DNA of 64,000 nucleotides, from positions 1 through 64,000 of the forward strand of contig CAJNOL010000758.1 of the NCBI GenBank assembly GCA_905250125.1, written 5' to 3'. The translations under genes and the position numbers were made by a program. A model generated the notes under the pieces. That model was not told where the DNA came from and searched no databases. It saw nothing but the letters and a program-made list of their open reading frames with translations. The stretch is from Rotaria sordida (taxonomy: Eukaryota > Rotifera > Eurotatoria > Philodinida > Philodinidae). Positions 37,101-47,725 of this stretch are shown in pieces. Position 1 is the first letter of the stretch. Every line of letters starts with the position of its first letter.

Positions 37101-38914
37101 ATCCCAAGGTTCAACAACGACAGGTCTTAACTCACTTCAAACAAAATAAAATAAAATAAAATATTTTGATTAGTTTAGTAGTATTTCAGCAAAAAAGGAA
37201 ACTGGTTCTTAACTTATTGGTAAAATTTGATAATATGTAATTACTTATTTTTATAGAAAAAATTTTTCAAAAAATTGTAAGACAATTTAGTAAATTTAGC
37301 ATAATCATATAAATATATAATATCTAGATGATTCAAGAAAAGACTAATAGGTGATTTTGAGTACTTCTTTTAATTCAAATTGAAAGAAGCAAAGGGTATT
37401 ATAAATCAATTGGAAATAGTTTTTCTGCGTTTTCAATTCATTTACTTTTGTATTTCTCGAATGAAAAATCATACTGTTATTATTACTCAACTTTATTAGA
37501 GTAAAATATAAAACATTGTCTAAAAAAAAAGATACAAAATTTGTATTTATCAATATTTAGAAATTATATAATGGAATTCTTCTAGTTGAATACATTTGAA
37601 TATAAAATTTCATTATTTTTCTTATAATTTAATTTGAAATTGTTTTTTTTTACCTAGTAATAAAGAAACATCGTTCTGTACATTCATTAAGACATTTTTG
37701 TGCAGATGGTTTTTTTTCAAATTCAATTATTCCTTCACCAGTTGATTTTCCTCGATCATCAACAATAACAACAGCACGTTCAATTCCACCAAAATATTGT
37801 TCAAATGCTTCTTTAAGTAAATCATTTGATACATTTGGTGATAAATTTTTAACTTTTATTGTTGCACCTTGACTAGCAAAACGTATACGAAGTGGTTTAC
37901 CACGTAAAACATAACCATCAAGATCATATTTAGCTTGTTCAGCTAATTGACGTGTACTCTAGATGAAATAATTAGAATAAAATATTTTATTTTTCTCATT
38001 TTAAACAAAAAAAAACATACAAGTTTAATAAAACCAAAACCACGTGATGGATTAACAAAATATTCAACAAGTTCGCCATATTTACCAAATAATAATTGAA
38101 ATTCATCTTGTGTTAAATCAGATGGTACATTACCAATAAATAAACGACAACGGCCACCTTGTGTTGTCTTTCTTTCATTAATTTGTTGTTGTGATAATGA
38201 TGTTGTTGAATCAAATACATTTTGTTGCTGTTGAGAATTTGTTTCAGATCGTAATCGTTTGTGTCCAATTTGACCAATTGATCGTTGTTCTTCATCAGAA
38301 AGTGTAATATCTGTTTTTATTGTTAATTCATTATCTATAGAAGTATTCGATGATTCTTCAGTAGATATATTTTCTGTCGTTGGTATTTTGGTTGATTTAT
38401 TTGGTGAATTGATACTAAAGATACAAAATAAAAAAAAATTATCTATGCAATAATTGTAAGAAACTACGTTAAATCAATTGTATTGTTTGTTGAATTGGTT
38501 ACTGTTTGATTTCGTATAGACGGTGAATTTGAAGTTGGAGGTGTTGATCTAAATAAATATATTTTGGTATGTATAAAATTTTCAATAAAGAACATTATAT
38601 CGTACATTATTGTATCATTAACTGTTTTAGTTGGATTAATCAAACGTGATTGTTGTTGTTGTGCTATATTCATGTGTTTATTTAATTGAGATCTAAGTTT
38701 TAAAACGATATTTTATTTATTTAATTATAATTATAATTACTTTTCATCATTTAAATTATTTCGTTGAATATTTCGATTTGGTGGTACATTAAATCTGATC
38801 AAAATTAGATTAAAATAAAATTGAAAAACAAGAACAGCCAAAATTTTACCTTGGTCCTGGTCGTTCATTGATTAAAGATCGTGTATAACGAGGACCACCA
38901 GTGTAATTAGCCAT
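34145..38914 (-). CDS. DBHS RNA-binding protein (SFPQ/NONO/PSPC1 family), 555 aa
   Basis: Nine exons, in gene order: 38914-38850, 38794-38741, 38692-38606, 38548-38468, 38414-38021, 37958-37654, 37134-37039, 36986-36790 and 34533-34145; all in phase. A low-complexity N-terminus with a QQQQ tract is followed by RRM1 (about 184-255; RNP2 LFIGNV, RNP1 RGFGFIKL), RRM2 (about 257-330; TIKVKNLSPNVSNDLLKEAF), the NOPS domain (LRPVVVEPWDIKDEEDGLPE) and a long charged coiled coil (ELELQEKQLLEEVKRRMQ onward), then a Gln/Asn/Ala-rich tail ending in poly-Gln and DRKRPRY. RRM1-RRM2-NOPS-coiled coil is diagnostic of DBHS proteins, which dimerise through NOPS and coiled coil and act in nuclear transcription, splicing and RNA retention. 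An invertebrate usually has one such gene (NonA in flies), so no vertebrate symbol is assigned. The last intron (2256 nt) contains a 670-bp hairpin. Confidence 0.92.
34688..35354. mobile_element. Long hairpin element in the DBHS last intron
   Basis: Arms of about 300 bp face each other around a short GT-rich loop. The left end starts CGAGGGAACGTTCCCAGA and the right end finishes GAGAATGTTCCCTCG. Inner blocks such as TGTGAAACTTTCAGAATATA mirror TATATTCTGAAAGTTTCACA. The loop (about 35000-35050) carries GTGTGGATGTGAGTGTAGGTGT. Single-stranded, this would fold into one stem of roughly 300 bp with scattered mismatches. No transposase; non-autonomous. Confidence 0.85.
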
Positions 38915-41452
38915 TGAATGTAAAAAAAAAAATAAATATACTTATTAAATTGATATCTTCAATAGAAATGCAATCTTTTATTCAAAACAAAGAAATTGTA
39001 ATCGTATGAATTTTTATATTATAATGATGTATAGAAATGTGTAGAACAGCTGCGTTGATAAATCGATACCATTTTTATTTCCAGTTTTTAATTTCCTATT
39101 ATTGAACTCAAAATTTTATTTGAACTTAAAAATAATTTTTTTTAATGTTTTTAATATATTCTTTATAAATAAAATCTAAAAACAAAATTTTCAATATAAT
39201 ATTGAATGTGGCGCTATTCATTTTGATTGGATATTAAACAGACAAATCAAATAGAAACATGGCTTTTAATATAAATAAATACGAATTCATTACACAGAAA
39301 ATAGTGTTTTATTTAGAGAACATTATTAATAAACTAATCAAGAATTTTATTAAAACTTGTACAGATTGTTTCTTTAATTGACCATATGTATATAATGCTT
39401 CGACCAGAGCTGCTCACGGGCTACTTTTTTCCGACCTCACTAGCCTGTCGGCTGACTGGTCTCGCCTAGCCTGGAGGTCAGGTCAGACTAAAAATCAAAG
39501 AGCAACCTGAGGCCTGGTCTAATCTGCTGGTTAAACCAGGCTGATTAATGTTTCTGTTTTTTTCAGATCCATTATATTTTTCACTCTACTTTAACTCATG
39601 ATTTTGGTTTCAATTAATTATTTAATTTGTTCCCATGAAGATAATAGAATAACAATTTCTTCCGAAAAATAATGAATAAAAGAAAAGAGACAACCATTAT
39701 CAATATTTTTTACACAATCATAAAATAATTAACCCTAACAAAAACAGCATGTGATAAGACAAAGAAAGAGAAGTTCAAAGAGAATCGGGATTATCAAAAT
39801 CAGAAGCTTAAAATTCAGAGAATGCATTATTTTTGCAAATAGTTAATTAGTATGTTGATGTGCTGGTAGCATATGTGTTATGGGTATTTTCTTTTAATTA
39901 ATCTAAATTTATTTTCATAGATATTCTGTTGTGAAGAAACATAATCCCATAAATATATTCTTTAGTTAATGCGATATCACAAAAGATACTTAGTGTCGAA
40001 CTTTTCACTAGACTCGAACTTCATTCTCAAAAAATATACAAAAACAAACTAAGTATATATCATATAGGTTCATACATTCTGCGAAAGGAAAATAAATCAT
40101 ATAATATCGATTCGACAATATTGTCCATATTTCCTCTTTTTCAATCGATTTCGCTTTAACAAATGTATTTGAGTTGGAATCTGTTTATAAAATTATTCAC
40201 AAAAATAATTAATATTCATTTTTATTTAAGATGAACACCATTATACTAATGAGCTATAATCATATTTTACGTCATTAAGGAAACTGGGATCTAAAAGAAT
40301 TCAGAATTGGGAAAAATTCAGAAGTGCCAGAATTGGAAAAAAATCAAAATATCAGGAAATGTTCAGAAAAATTTTCAAAATTCAGAAATTTTCCTTTTTT
40401 TTCGGGAGATCGGCAATCCTGAACAGAATATACAAGGAAAATGTAGAGAATAAAAAAGAATGATAACAATAGGGAGAAAATTTACATTCGAGTATCGAAT
40501 TTGGCAAACGTACGAACGCAAAGCTTTTTATTCTATTGTTCAGGATCTAAACAGGTTTTTCTGTCCATCGATGTAAATCTTGCAATATTAAACTGACGTT
40601 CTGTTTCAGCACTAATCACTGGAATAGAAAGTTATTTGTCGAGTGAATTTCAATGACAAACATATAAACTTGTAGCGTCATCTTGTTCTTCAAGTTGACT
40701 TCTAGGAAAAAAATAGTATTACATTGCACCCAGGCAATCAACTTTGGCCTGACCTGGCCTGCAGACCAGGCTGAAAATTACACAGACGGATCAGGCCAGG
40801 CTAAAATTTCAAAATTCAGTCTGGCTTGGTGTCCGACAGGTATCTACCAAGTACCAGACCAGGCTAACAGCTCTGATTTCGCCATAAGAGAGAGCAGAGA
40901 CCGAATTGAACCGTTTGTACTAATTCCAGTGTATTTCACAAAATTGATTCAATTTGTTTTTGGTCTCTGATGTCAAACAATCGTCGTTCGAACTCGTTTA
41001 ATCGTTGCTCAGAGCATCACAGTTTTATTTAAAAAAAAAAGTGATATCTCAATCAATCCATTTGATCCAATATTTTCTGAAGAACGTTTTTTAAACCTGC
41101 TTCCGTACGGAAATGTTAGTATTTGCCGCTGAAGGCAGTGAAAAGTTTTGACGTTTGTACAAGAAATTCGATCCGCTGTATAAACCTATCAATCTGATGG
41201 AATGAGAAACAAATGTTTTAGTCTGCTCACGCCTCGTAGCTTCGTTGCCTGTGTCAACAAACTAATTAATCCTTATCATTATTTATTTTTAGCAAAGACA
41301 AACTATTTCACTGTGCATATCCCTTATTGTTTATTAAAGAAGAATAATCAGAATGTATTATATAAATAACAAATCACCTGAAGCAGAAATATATAGAATA
41401 TTTTAATAATTCATCATGCCCAAATATTATTTCAGCCAATAAAAAAGAATCT
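38915..41452. other. Intergenic region holding a hAT-like element
   Basis: This lies upstream of the DBHS gene and downstream of the polytopic membrane protein gene. The hAT-like element occupies 39405-40875. An imperfect tandem of ATTCAGAA-type words lies near 40298-40390. Nothing else is recognised. Confidence 0.5.
39405..40875. mobile_element. hAT-like non-autonomous element, 1.47 kb
   Basis: The left end starts CAGAGCTGCTCACGGGCT and the right end finishes AGCCTGGT-like sequence inverted, terminating in CAGCTCTG. Both ends are unusually GC-rich for this window, with repeated GGCCTGG/CCAGGC words over ~130 bp. The flanking octamers GCTTCGAC (left) and ATTTCGCC (right) agree at 5 of 8 positions, compatible with a decayed 8-bp duplication. 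CAG-type ends plus an 8-bp duplication suggest hAT. The interior has no transposase frame. The superfamily call is tentative. Confidence 0.5.
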
Positions 41453-44306
41453 TTATGGTATTGGATCAATCTTTGATCTGCGATAACGCATAGTAAATAA
41501 AACTAAAGCACCAATAGCTGCGACTACGCTTGCCAAGAGTTCAAGTGCAGCAATAATATTATTTCTTCTAACACTCTTTGGAACCCAATTATTTTCAACA
41601 ACACCCCAGAAATAAAAAATGAAAACAATCCATGGTGAAAATTGATAAGCACATTTTTCGACAAGAGCTGCATTGAGATTTGGCCCAAAAAAGTATGTAA
41701 CGGCAATAATTGCTGCTAAAATTAATGCAATTGTACCAGCGTTTACAATTGAAAAAGACAAATATAGTTGAAGAAACGTATCGAAAGCAAGAACAAATCG
41801 AACACCTGAAAACACAAAAATTCCGAATCAATCACAAGTACGATATGAACATTAATGAATTTCATCAAAGTAAAAGTAAATGATTCTATTTCATTTTACA
41901 GCAGACTAACATATAACAGAACAGAGATGTCCATGGCGACTAGAAATCTGCCATGGTCCTAGAAGAGGCAAGGCTCAGCGTCGCTGCCATGGTATGGTCC
42001 TAGAAGAGACAAGGCTACTACGACGTGACCGCGATGATTTTTGAGGAACTACAAGAATCTTTTCCGCTACTATCCCAAATTAACACAATTGGATTGAATT
42101 CATCAGACTCAATCTTGATTCTGACTGTTGAACTTGTAGACACTCAAGTTGAGTGTAAATTAATCCAATTCTACAATCTCAATAAAAAAAGCAGCTGCCA
42201 CTGCTGCGATGATATTCTTGAAATATCTTCCGCACCGCAGTGGTTTTCAACAAAAAAATGTCGCGACAGCAGCGCCGCCATGGATATCTCTGTGACAGAA
42301 TCGTACATACATGTATATACTTAGGGCATACCAAAAGTAATGAGACTGACATTGTATCAAAGTATAGAAAACTTGAGAAAAATTTCTGTCCATATGTGCT
42401 AGTAGTAGTAGGAGTGCTCAATATGTCTGCAGTAAAATTATTATTAGTCAAGCGATAATATCGTATGAAAAGGTTCAATGGAAGCTATTCACCTCTATTT
42501 TTAGATTAAAGTGCGTGCTGCATTTAATATTCAATCAAAACTGATTCCTGATAAATTATAATCTGTTAGCAGCGATCAGGCTCCACCTTAATATACAATT
42601 GACGGATAGTCAAAATTGGTTCGTAAAGATCGAAGATCAACCACGACTTGGCGACCTGTAACCCCGAGATAGTATCTGAAAACATTGAAGAAGTATCATG
42701 CCTTATTGATGAAATACAAGTGCAAACTGATACGAGTCGCAGCATCATGGAACGATTTATTTCCGACTATCTGATGCTGAAAAAATATTACTGCTCGCTA
42801 GATATCCAAGTTCCTGACTGATAACGAACGAGTCGAACTCATTCGACTGTATCAAGAAAATTTGGCAAAACTCGAACAAAAAACAGAGGGATTATGTAAT
42901 GTGGTGACAGGTGACGAGTCATGATTTTATTCTAAATAAATTGATCGAACGTTGTCAAATGCTACCTGGACACTAGTTGATGGATCTGTGCCTACTGTAG
43001 TTCGATGCAGCTGTTTTGCTCCAAAAACTCTGTTTTATATCTCTTTTAAATTGACTAGTCTCGTGCTAATTCATCGTGTTGAACAAGAACAAACCATTGA
43101 CCACCATTATTCATCAATAATTGCCTGAAACCTCTCGTTGAGGAAATTCGGACAAAAAGATCAGTATCTGATATACATGCTAAAAATTTCATCATAACAA
43201 TGTCAAACCGCATGTTTATAAAGATATTTTGAATTATCTCGAATCAGAAGGTATCAAAATTATTCGACAACCACCGAACCCGCCGGACGTGGCATCATCT
43301 AATTATTGATTATTCGATCTGATCAAACAGAATCGAACTGATCAAAGCAATTCACAATCTTTGCACCTTGCCATAGCCATGATGACTTCAAAATCTCATT
43401 ACTTTTGGTATGCTCTAAGTGAATCAGCAATCCTTATTCGAAGTAATCATCTTTTTAATAGTAAAAATAATTAAAAAATATTCTTTCAAACCTATCCAGC
43501 AAGCAAAGAAAGCCACGCCATTTTGAGCAAAAAATCGTAGACACCAAATATCTCGATTACTAAACAAGAAAAAAAAACAATAGATGAATTTTTCAAATCC
43601 ACTCTTTCCAATTACTTACAATCCATCCGTTTCATAAATTTTCTGATTGATTGATATATTATTATTTAAAATAAATAAACCCAATGTAAGTAATAAAAAT
43701 GATACTAAATAAACAATCCAAGTCCACTAAAATATTAAAAAAAAACCTTCTCAATAAGATCAAAAAACAAATCTTTGCTCACAGCTATATAAGATTTTTG
43801 AAAAAATAGAATCCATATTGATGGTAGAAGAAAAGCTATGATATAAGTAATACAAAACGTTGGTGTTAATGTATTTGGTGATAAATATAGATAACCAATT
43901 GATGATCGACGATAAATAAATGTTAATGAATAAAGAAGCCAAGCAAACTTAAAAGAATTTTCTTTGTGTAGGTTTTTTTTTTTGTCAAAAATGATCTATA
44001 ATCAAATTTTACCTGCCATAGATAATTTAATCCATTTAAACTTCGATAAACCCAATCTGATGGAGTAATATCATTGACAGTTGTATCTTCAGCACGTATT
44101 GTTCCATTTAGAAATATGTCTGAAATATAAAATAATAAAACTTTTCTTTTTAATTGAATTCAGATAAACTTACGATTATTGCCATATTCATATAATTCAT
44201 TGACAGCTATATAACCAATGAATAAAAGAAATGTACCAACCAGAAGAGCTAAACGAACATAATTATGGCGATATTCGCCTGCTGGAAGCTGTTTATTGAT
44301 CAACAT
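41453..44306 (-). CDS. Polytopic membrane protein, 310 aa, unknown family
   Basis: Six exons, in gene order: 44306-44174, 44119-44013, 43947-43783, 43726-43620, 43559-43492 and 41805-41453; all in phase, 311 codons. About eight hydrophobic segments: VRLALLVGTFLLFIGYIAV, YLWQFAWLLYSLTFIY, FCITYIIAFLLPSIWILFF, TWIVYLVSFLLLTLGLFIL, FFAQNGVAFFACWIGVRFVL, TIALILAAIIAVTYFFG, FSPWIVFIFYFWGVV and ALELLASVVAAIGALVLFTM. The first loop has a sequon (NGT). Trp residues cluster at helix ends (LWQ, WLLY, WTW, CWI, PWIVF), a little like the TspO/tryptophan-rich membrane group, but I would not assign that. The short basic C-terminus (RYRRSKIDPIP) is probably cytoplasmic. Intron 5 is 1686 nt because a mariner sits in it. 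Structure well supported, function unknown. Confidence 0.8.
42320..43418 (+). mobile_element. Degenerate mariner transposon in an intron
   Basis: Inverted ends CTTAGGGCATACCAAAAGTA (left) and TACTTTTGGTATGCTCTAAG (right) lie 1.1 kb apart; the left flank is TA and the right flank TG, so one copy of the TA duplication has mutated. Inside, on the plus strand, are mariner transposase pieces in several frames: CNVVTGDES (first catalytic Asp region, normally VTGDExW), NVKPHVYKDILNYL (after the second Asp, whose residue appears to be Asn) and PPNPPDVASSNY (mariner PPYSPDLAPxDY region). Stops and shifts make it non-functional. It lies in the same orientation as no host gene: the enclosing gene is on the minus strand. 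Confidence 0.88.
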
Positions 44307-45297
44307 TTTTTACGACTAAAAGAAATAAGAAATTCAAATAATATGTTTATTATGAAGTTTTTCGAAAACTATTTCTATCGAATATATTCACTAAGGCCTA
44401 GATGAAGGCTTATACTGACCGCTTTCGCCAGGAACATTATTAGAAGTCATAGTGTACGTTGAAACGTTTCCTGATTTTTTTCTGAAAACTTTCGATCAAC
44501 TTCTTGTTGTTCTCGACAAAAAATGGTCGAAAATTACTGGATAAAGTCGGAGATATTTCAGTTCAGAATAAGATAATTTTTTCGGATCCTTCTGATCAAC
44601 TCCGGCGAAATCCGCTTGTTTTCAGTGTTCAGAATCATAGACTTGAGATTAAGTTTAAACTGATGACTATCTTTAAATTTCTAGAGCATAATCTGTTTTT
44701 CTTTCATATAACAACTGACAAGAAGATAAATCGATGCTAATATAAGTTTCAGGCGTTCTCTGATCTGGAATTAACAACGCAAGCAGATAAGAATTTCTGA
44801 AAACTCATTTAAGACCTTCATTCTCGAAAAAAAAGTCAATTTTTGTCAGAAAAATTGAAATTGAGATAAATGCATGCGAAGATAGCCCAATGCTTGATCT
44901 TTCATAAAGAACATGACTTTTTATTTGGTATTTCGCTTTTTACCAAAACTTTAGATGATTTCCACCATCATCTACTTGAAACATATACTATTTTCAGAAA
45001 AGATCAGAAATCTTTTCTGCTTTTTTCGTCTATGCTTTTCTGATCTTGCATTCGAGAATTATCCAAGGACTTCATTGTATCCAATTGATTTTTTTGTTTA
45101 AAAGAGCAGGTCATGGCATGCTCTTTCAAATAAAAAAAAAAACTTAAATCTATAGACTGAGAGTTCACAGAGAATTTTGAGTAGCTAAATGAGCTATTTT
45201 TTAACTTTATCTGTTGAAGATCTCCCAATAACGTTATGATATTGGACTGTAAATGTTAGCATAGTATCTTCACTATAATCTCAATATATCTTGAATG

Positions 45298-45706
45298 TAC
45301 TTGGTCCAAGATCGATTTTTAAGAGGGTTTCAAACGTGGCTCTCATTTGAGCATTTTCACATCCGATCAGAAGACACCAAAAACAGCTACTTTTATCATA
45401 AAAGATGCGTAAAGATGCTTGAAAAAGACAATTTTTCCATCAGGAAAACGTTTAAACAGTTTTTCCTCAAGATTTTTGACATACACCACACAGAAAAAAC
45501 GTCATTTTGATCTGCAAAACACGTGAAAATGTTGTAAAAAACAAAAATTTGCACGTTTTCCAGTTGAGAAAGTTACGTTTTTTGAGCAAATTTACGCATC
45601 TTTTATGGTGAAAGTAGCTGATTTTTGTATTTTCTGAAAATACGTGAAAACGCTCAAACAACAATCACGTTTAGAACGTTTTCAAGAATTCTTGTCTGCT
45701 TGGGAA
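45298..45706. repeat. Near-palindromic hairpin element, ~410 bp
   Basis: Arms of about 190 bp mirror each other around a very short centre near 45490. Examples: GAGCATTTTCAC on the left against GTGAAAACGCTC on the right, and TTTATCATAAAAGATGCGTAAA against TTTACGCATCTTTTATGGTGAAA. Translation of opposite strands gives similar peptides (SYFYHKRCV / SYFHHKRCV), which is the arms read twice and not a gene. No flanking duplication identified. Confidence 0.8.
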
Positions 45707-46239
45707 ACATTAAAATATGATTCAAATATTATTTTTCTAGCAAATAATCATATTTTGACTAGCAATAGCGGCAAAGAAACCTAAATAAGATGACTGAGTT
45801 TTCTATTAAAAAATACTTTCGACACTGAACAAAACTTCTATGAAAGAATGCCAATGTTACTCAAAATTTTCTACTTGTTGATTTAAGTGCAAGTTATTAA
45901 TGTAGAAAAGTTTCCATCCTGATTTGATTACGTAGATTAATCATTAATTAACAAAAATTACATGTTTGATGAAAATTTCTGAAACAATTATCTTCGCTGT
46001 TCAATGTCTAAATTCGATCGAACGATTATCTTAAAAGAAAAAAAGCCTTTCTATTCTGTTAATAGATGAATATTTCACTGTTATAAAACACGATCTAAAA
46101 GTATAGGGGTAAAAACTTGAATCCCCTTCCTACAGATCATGACCGACATATCTAGGCATATACCAGTATACTGGTGCATGCTTAGACGTAGCCATGGAGC
46201 CGTGACAGAAGCCTTAGCAACATCCAATCCCGCGTAACA

Positions 46240-46460
46240 GCCTGTAACAGACGTTGTTAATATACGATTGCAAACTGTATATTAATAACGTCTCGTTGTA
46301 ATATGTGAACTACTTCCTTATTGCATTACTGGAGAATTAAGTAAAAGGATGATGAAGAAATGTGTCCTAAAACAAATAGAATAAAATAAGGTCTCAATGA
46401 TTGGGAACAGCAGTAATATCGTATTTTACATTTTAATTCGGCAGAGATTACGCTAATAGG
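46240..46460. repeat. Dispersed repeat, copy 2, with hairpin 46251-46291
   Basis: Same order of conserved blocks as 12400-12615, about 34 kb away and in the same orientation. The hairpin here is ACGTTGTTAATATAC facing GTATATTAATAACGT with a G-T wobble at one position. Compared with copy 1, two stem pairs differ on both sides (G-C to A-T and C-G to T-A). Confidence 0.75.
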
Positions 46461-46828
46461 TTTTTTCAACCTGTTTAAATATTCCTAAATTCTTTAACTT
46501 ACCAGTCTCAAAAAAAAACAAGCCCAATGTAAGAATCGATTGAGATGGATAAGTATGAAAGCTGCACTCTGTTTCACACTCTAGTCACAAATGAGAATCA
46601 AATAAAAAAAGAAACGATGGTGCGATATTTTAAAAAAAACAACAGAAATAATAGTCAAGCTGATGCCTTTTTGCTATTATTCTATTAAATGAAAAAAAAA
46701 CAGTCACATTCAATTCCAAACATATTATCTCATGGACTCATTAACATCATTAATCATACACGAATACAATAAAGAATCACAAAGAAAATATATTTAAGTT
46801 TTTAAGAAAAAAAAAATGATATAAAATA

Positions 46829-47725
46829 TTATCTCCATTGCCAATATTCGTCTGTTTCTATATTTGATGAAAGATATCTTATTGATAGAGTTGATGTTGT
46901 ATAATTCAATGAATTTAATTGAAGTAATGTATTTACTGTACTAATCATAAGTATTAACATCATTCCAATAATAAATATAAATAAAGCAAAAAATAACATT
47001 TTACCAATACGTCTTTTAAATAATGTTTGTTGATATAATAAACCTTCACCAACAACTTTTGTTTTCGATAAATCAATTAACATATCAGTTATAGCCGGTG
47101 GACAAAATTTCGAAGCTGCATTATATGCATCACCGCGACTTATAGCTATAATAAATTGTCGTGTTGGTATTGAAAATGAAAGACTATCAACATCAACATG
47201 TATCATTTGTTGTGGTGGAATACGTTTTAAATAAATTAATCGATTACGACCACTAATATTAATTATAACACTTGTTGGATTACATGATAAATCATCATTT
47301 AAATTATTAGTACTTAATTTATGTAATGAATTTGATTGCCTATTCATTAATGCAATAAGTAAAAGAAGTTGAGTTCGAATACTTGTTGGTTTATATGTTG
47401 TACTAAGTGCAAGAATATCTGGTAAACGTTGTCGAACAATTGTCCATTTTGATATTATAGTTTCATCTTTATTTTCTAGATCATTATCATAAAATGAAAA
47501 TTTAGATTGAGATTGATAACGACGTAATTGTTTCATATTAAATCTATTATTTATTGATGTTTTATCTTCATTACATAGCTAATAAATTATTTTTAAAATA
47601 GACAAACAAAACAAAAAGAGAGAAAAAAAAAATATAAAACACACCAGTTATATTTCAACACATACTTGTCGACCAGAAATAACATATCGTTGTCTATATT
47701 GATAAAGAGACATATTTGCATTCAT
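46829..47725 (-). CDS. Membrane protein, 269 aa, unknown
   Basis: Two exons, 47725-47666 and 47578-46829, join in phase 0 (GACAA|CTATG) with an 87-nt intron; a stop lies upstream in frame of the chosen ATG, and no earlier ATG in that frame is available. Residues 1-210 are soluble, with a basic beginning, a Leu-rich helix (RTQLLLLIALMNRQ) and a compact stretch (GRNRLIYLKRIPPQQ, then FIIAISRGDAYNAASKF). One membrane helix follows at about 214-236 (FFALFIFIIGMMLILMISTV), then a ~33-residue tail with an NYT sequon. Without a signal peptide this is best read as a single-pass protein with most of its mass in the cytosol. No family recognised. Confidence 0.7.

Larger units (their letters stand above)
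44307..46828. other. Intergenic region with palindrome and dispersed repeat
   Basis: Contains the near-palindromic element at about 45298-45706 and copy 2 of the dispersed repeat at 46240-46460. Between 44440 and 45290 lie GA/TTTTCTGA-like words that may be an older repeat, with no arms I can define. No gene supported. Confidence 0.5.

Noticed and set aside
42025..42478. Overlapping ~100-codon frames on both strands next to the mariner
   Set aside because: They straddle the transposon end and a repeat-like patch; mutually overlapping frames without coding bias.
41453..44306. Assignment of the polytopic protein to the TspO/MBR family
   Set aside because: Trp-rich helix ends are suggestive, but helix number and lack of a clear motif match do not support a firm call.
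45298..45706. Opposite-strand peptides sharing a YFxHKRCV-type stretch as a gene pair
   Set aside because: Again the two arms of a palindrome.
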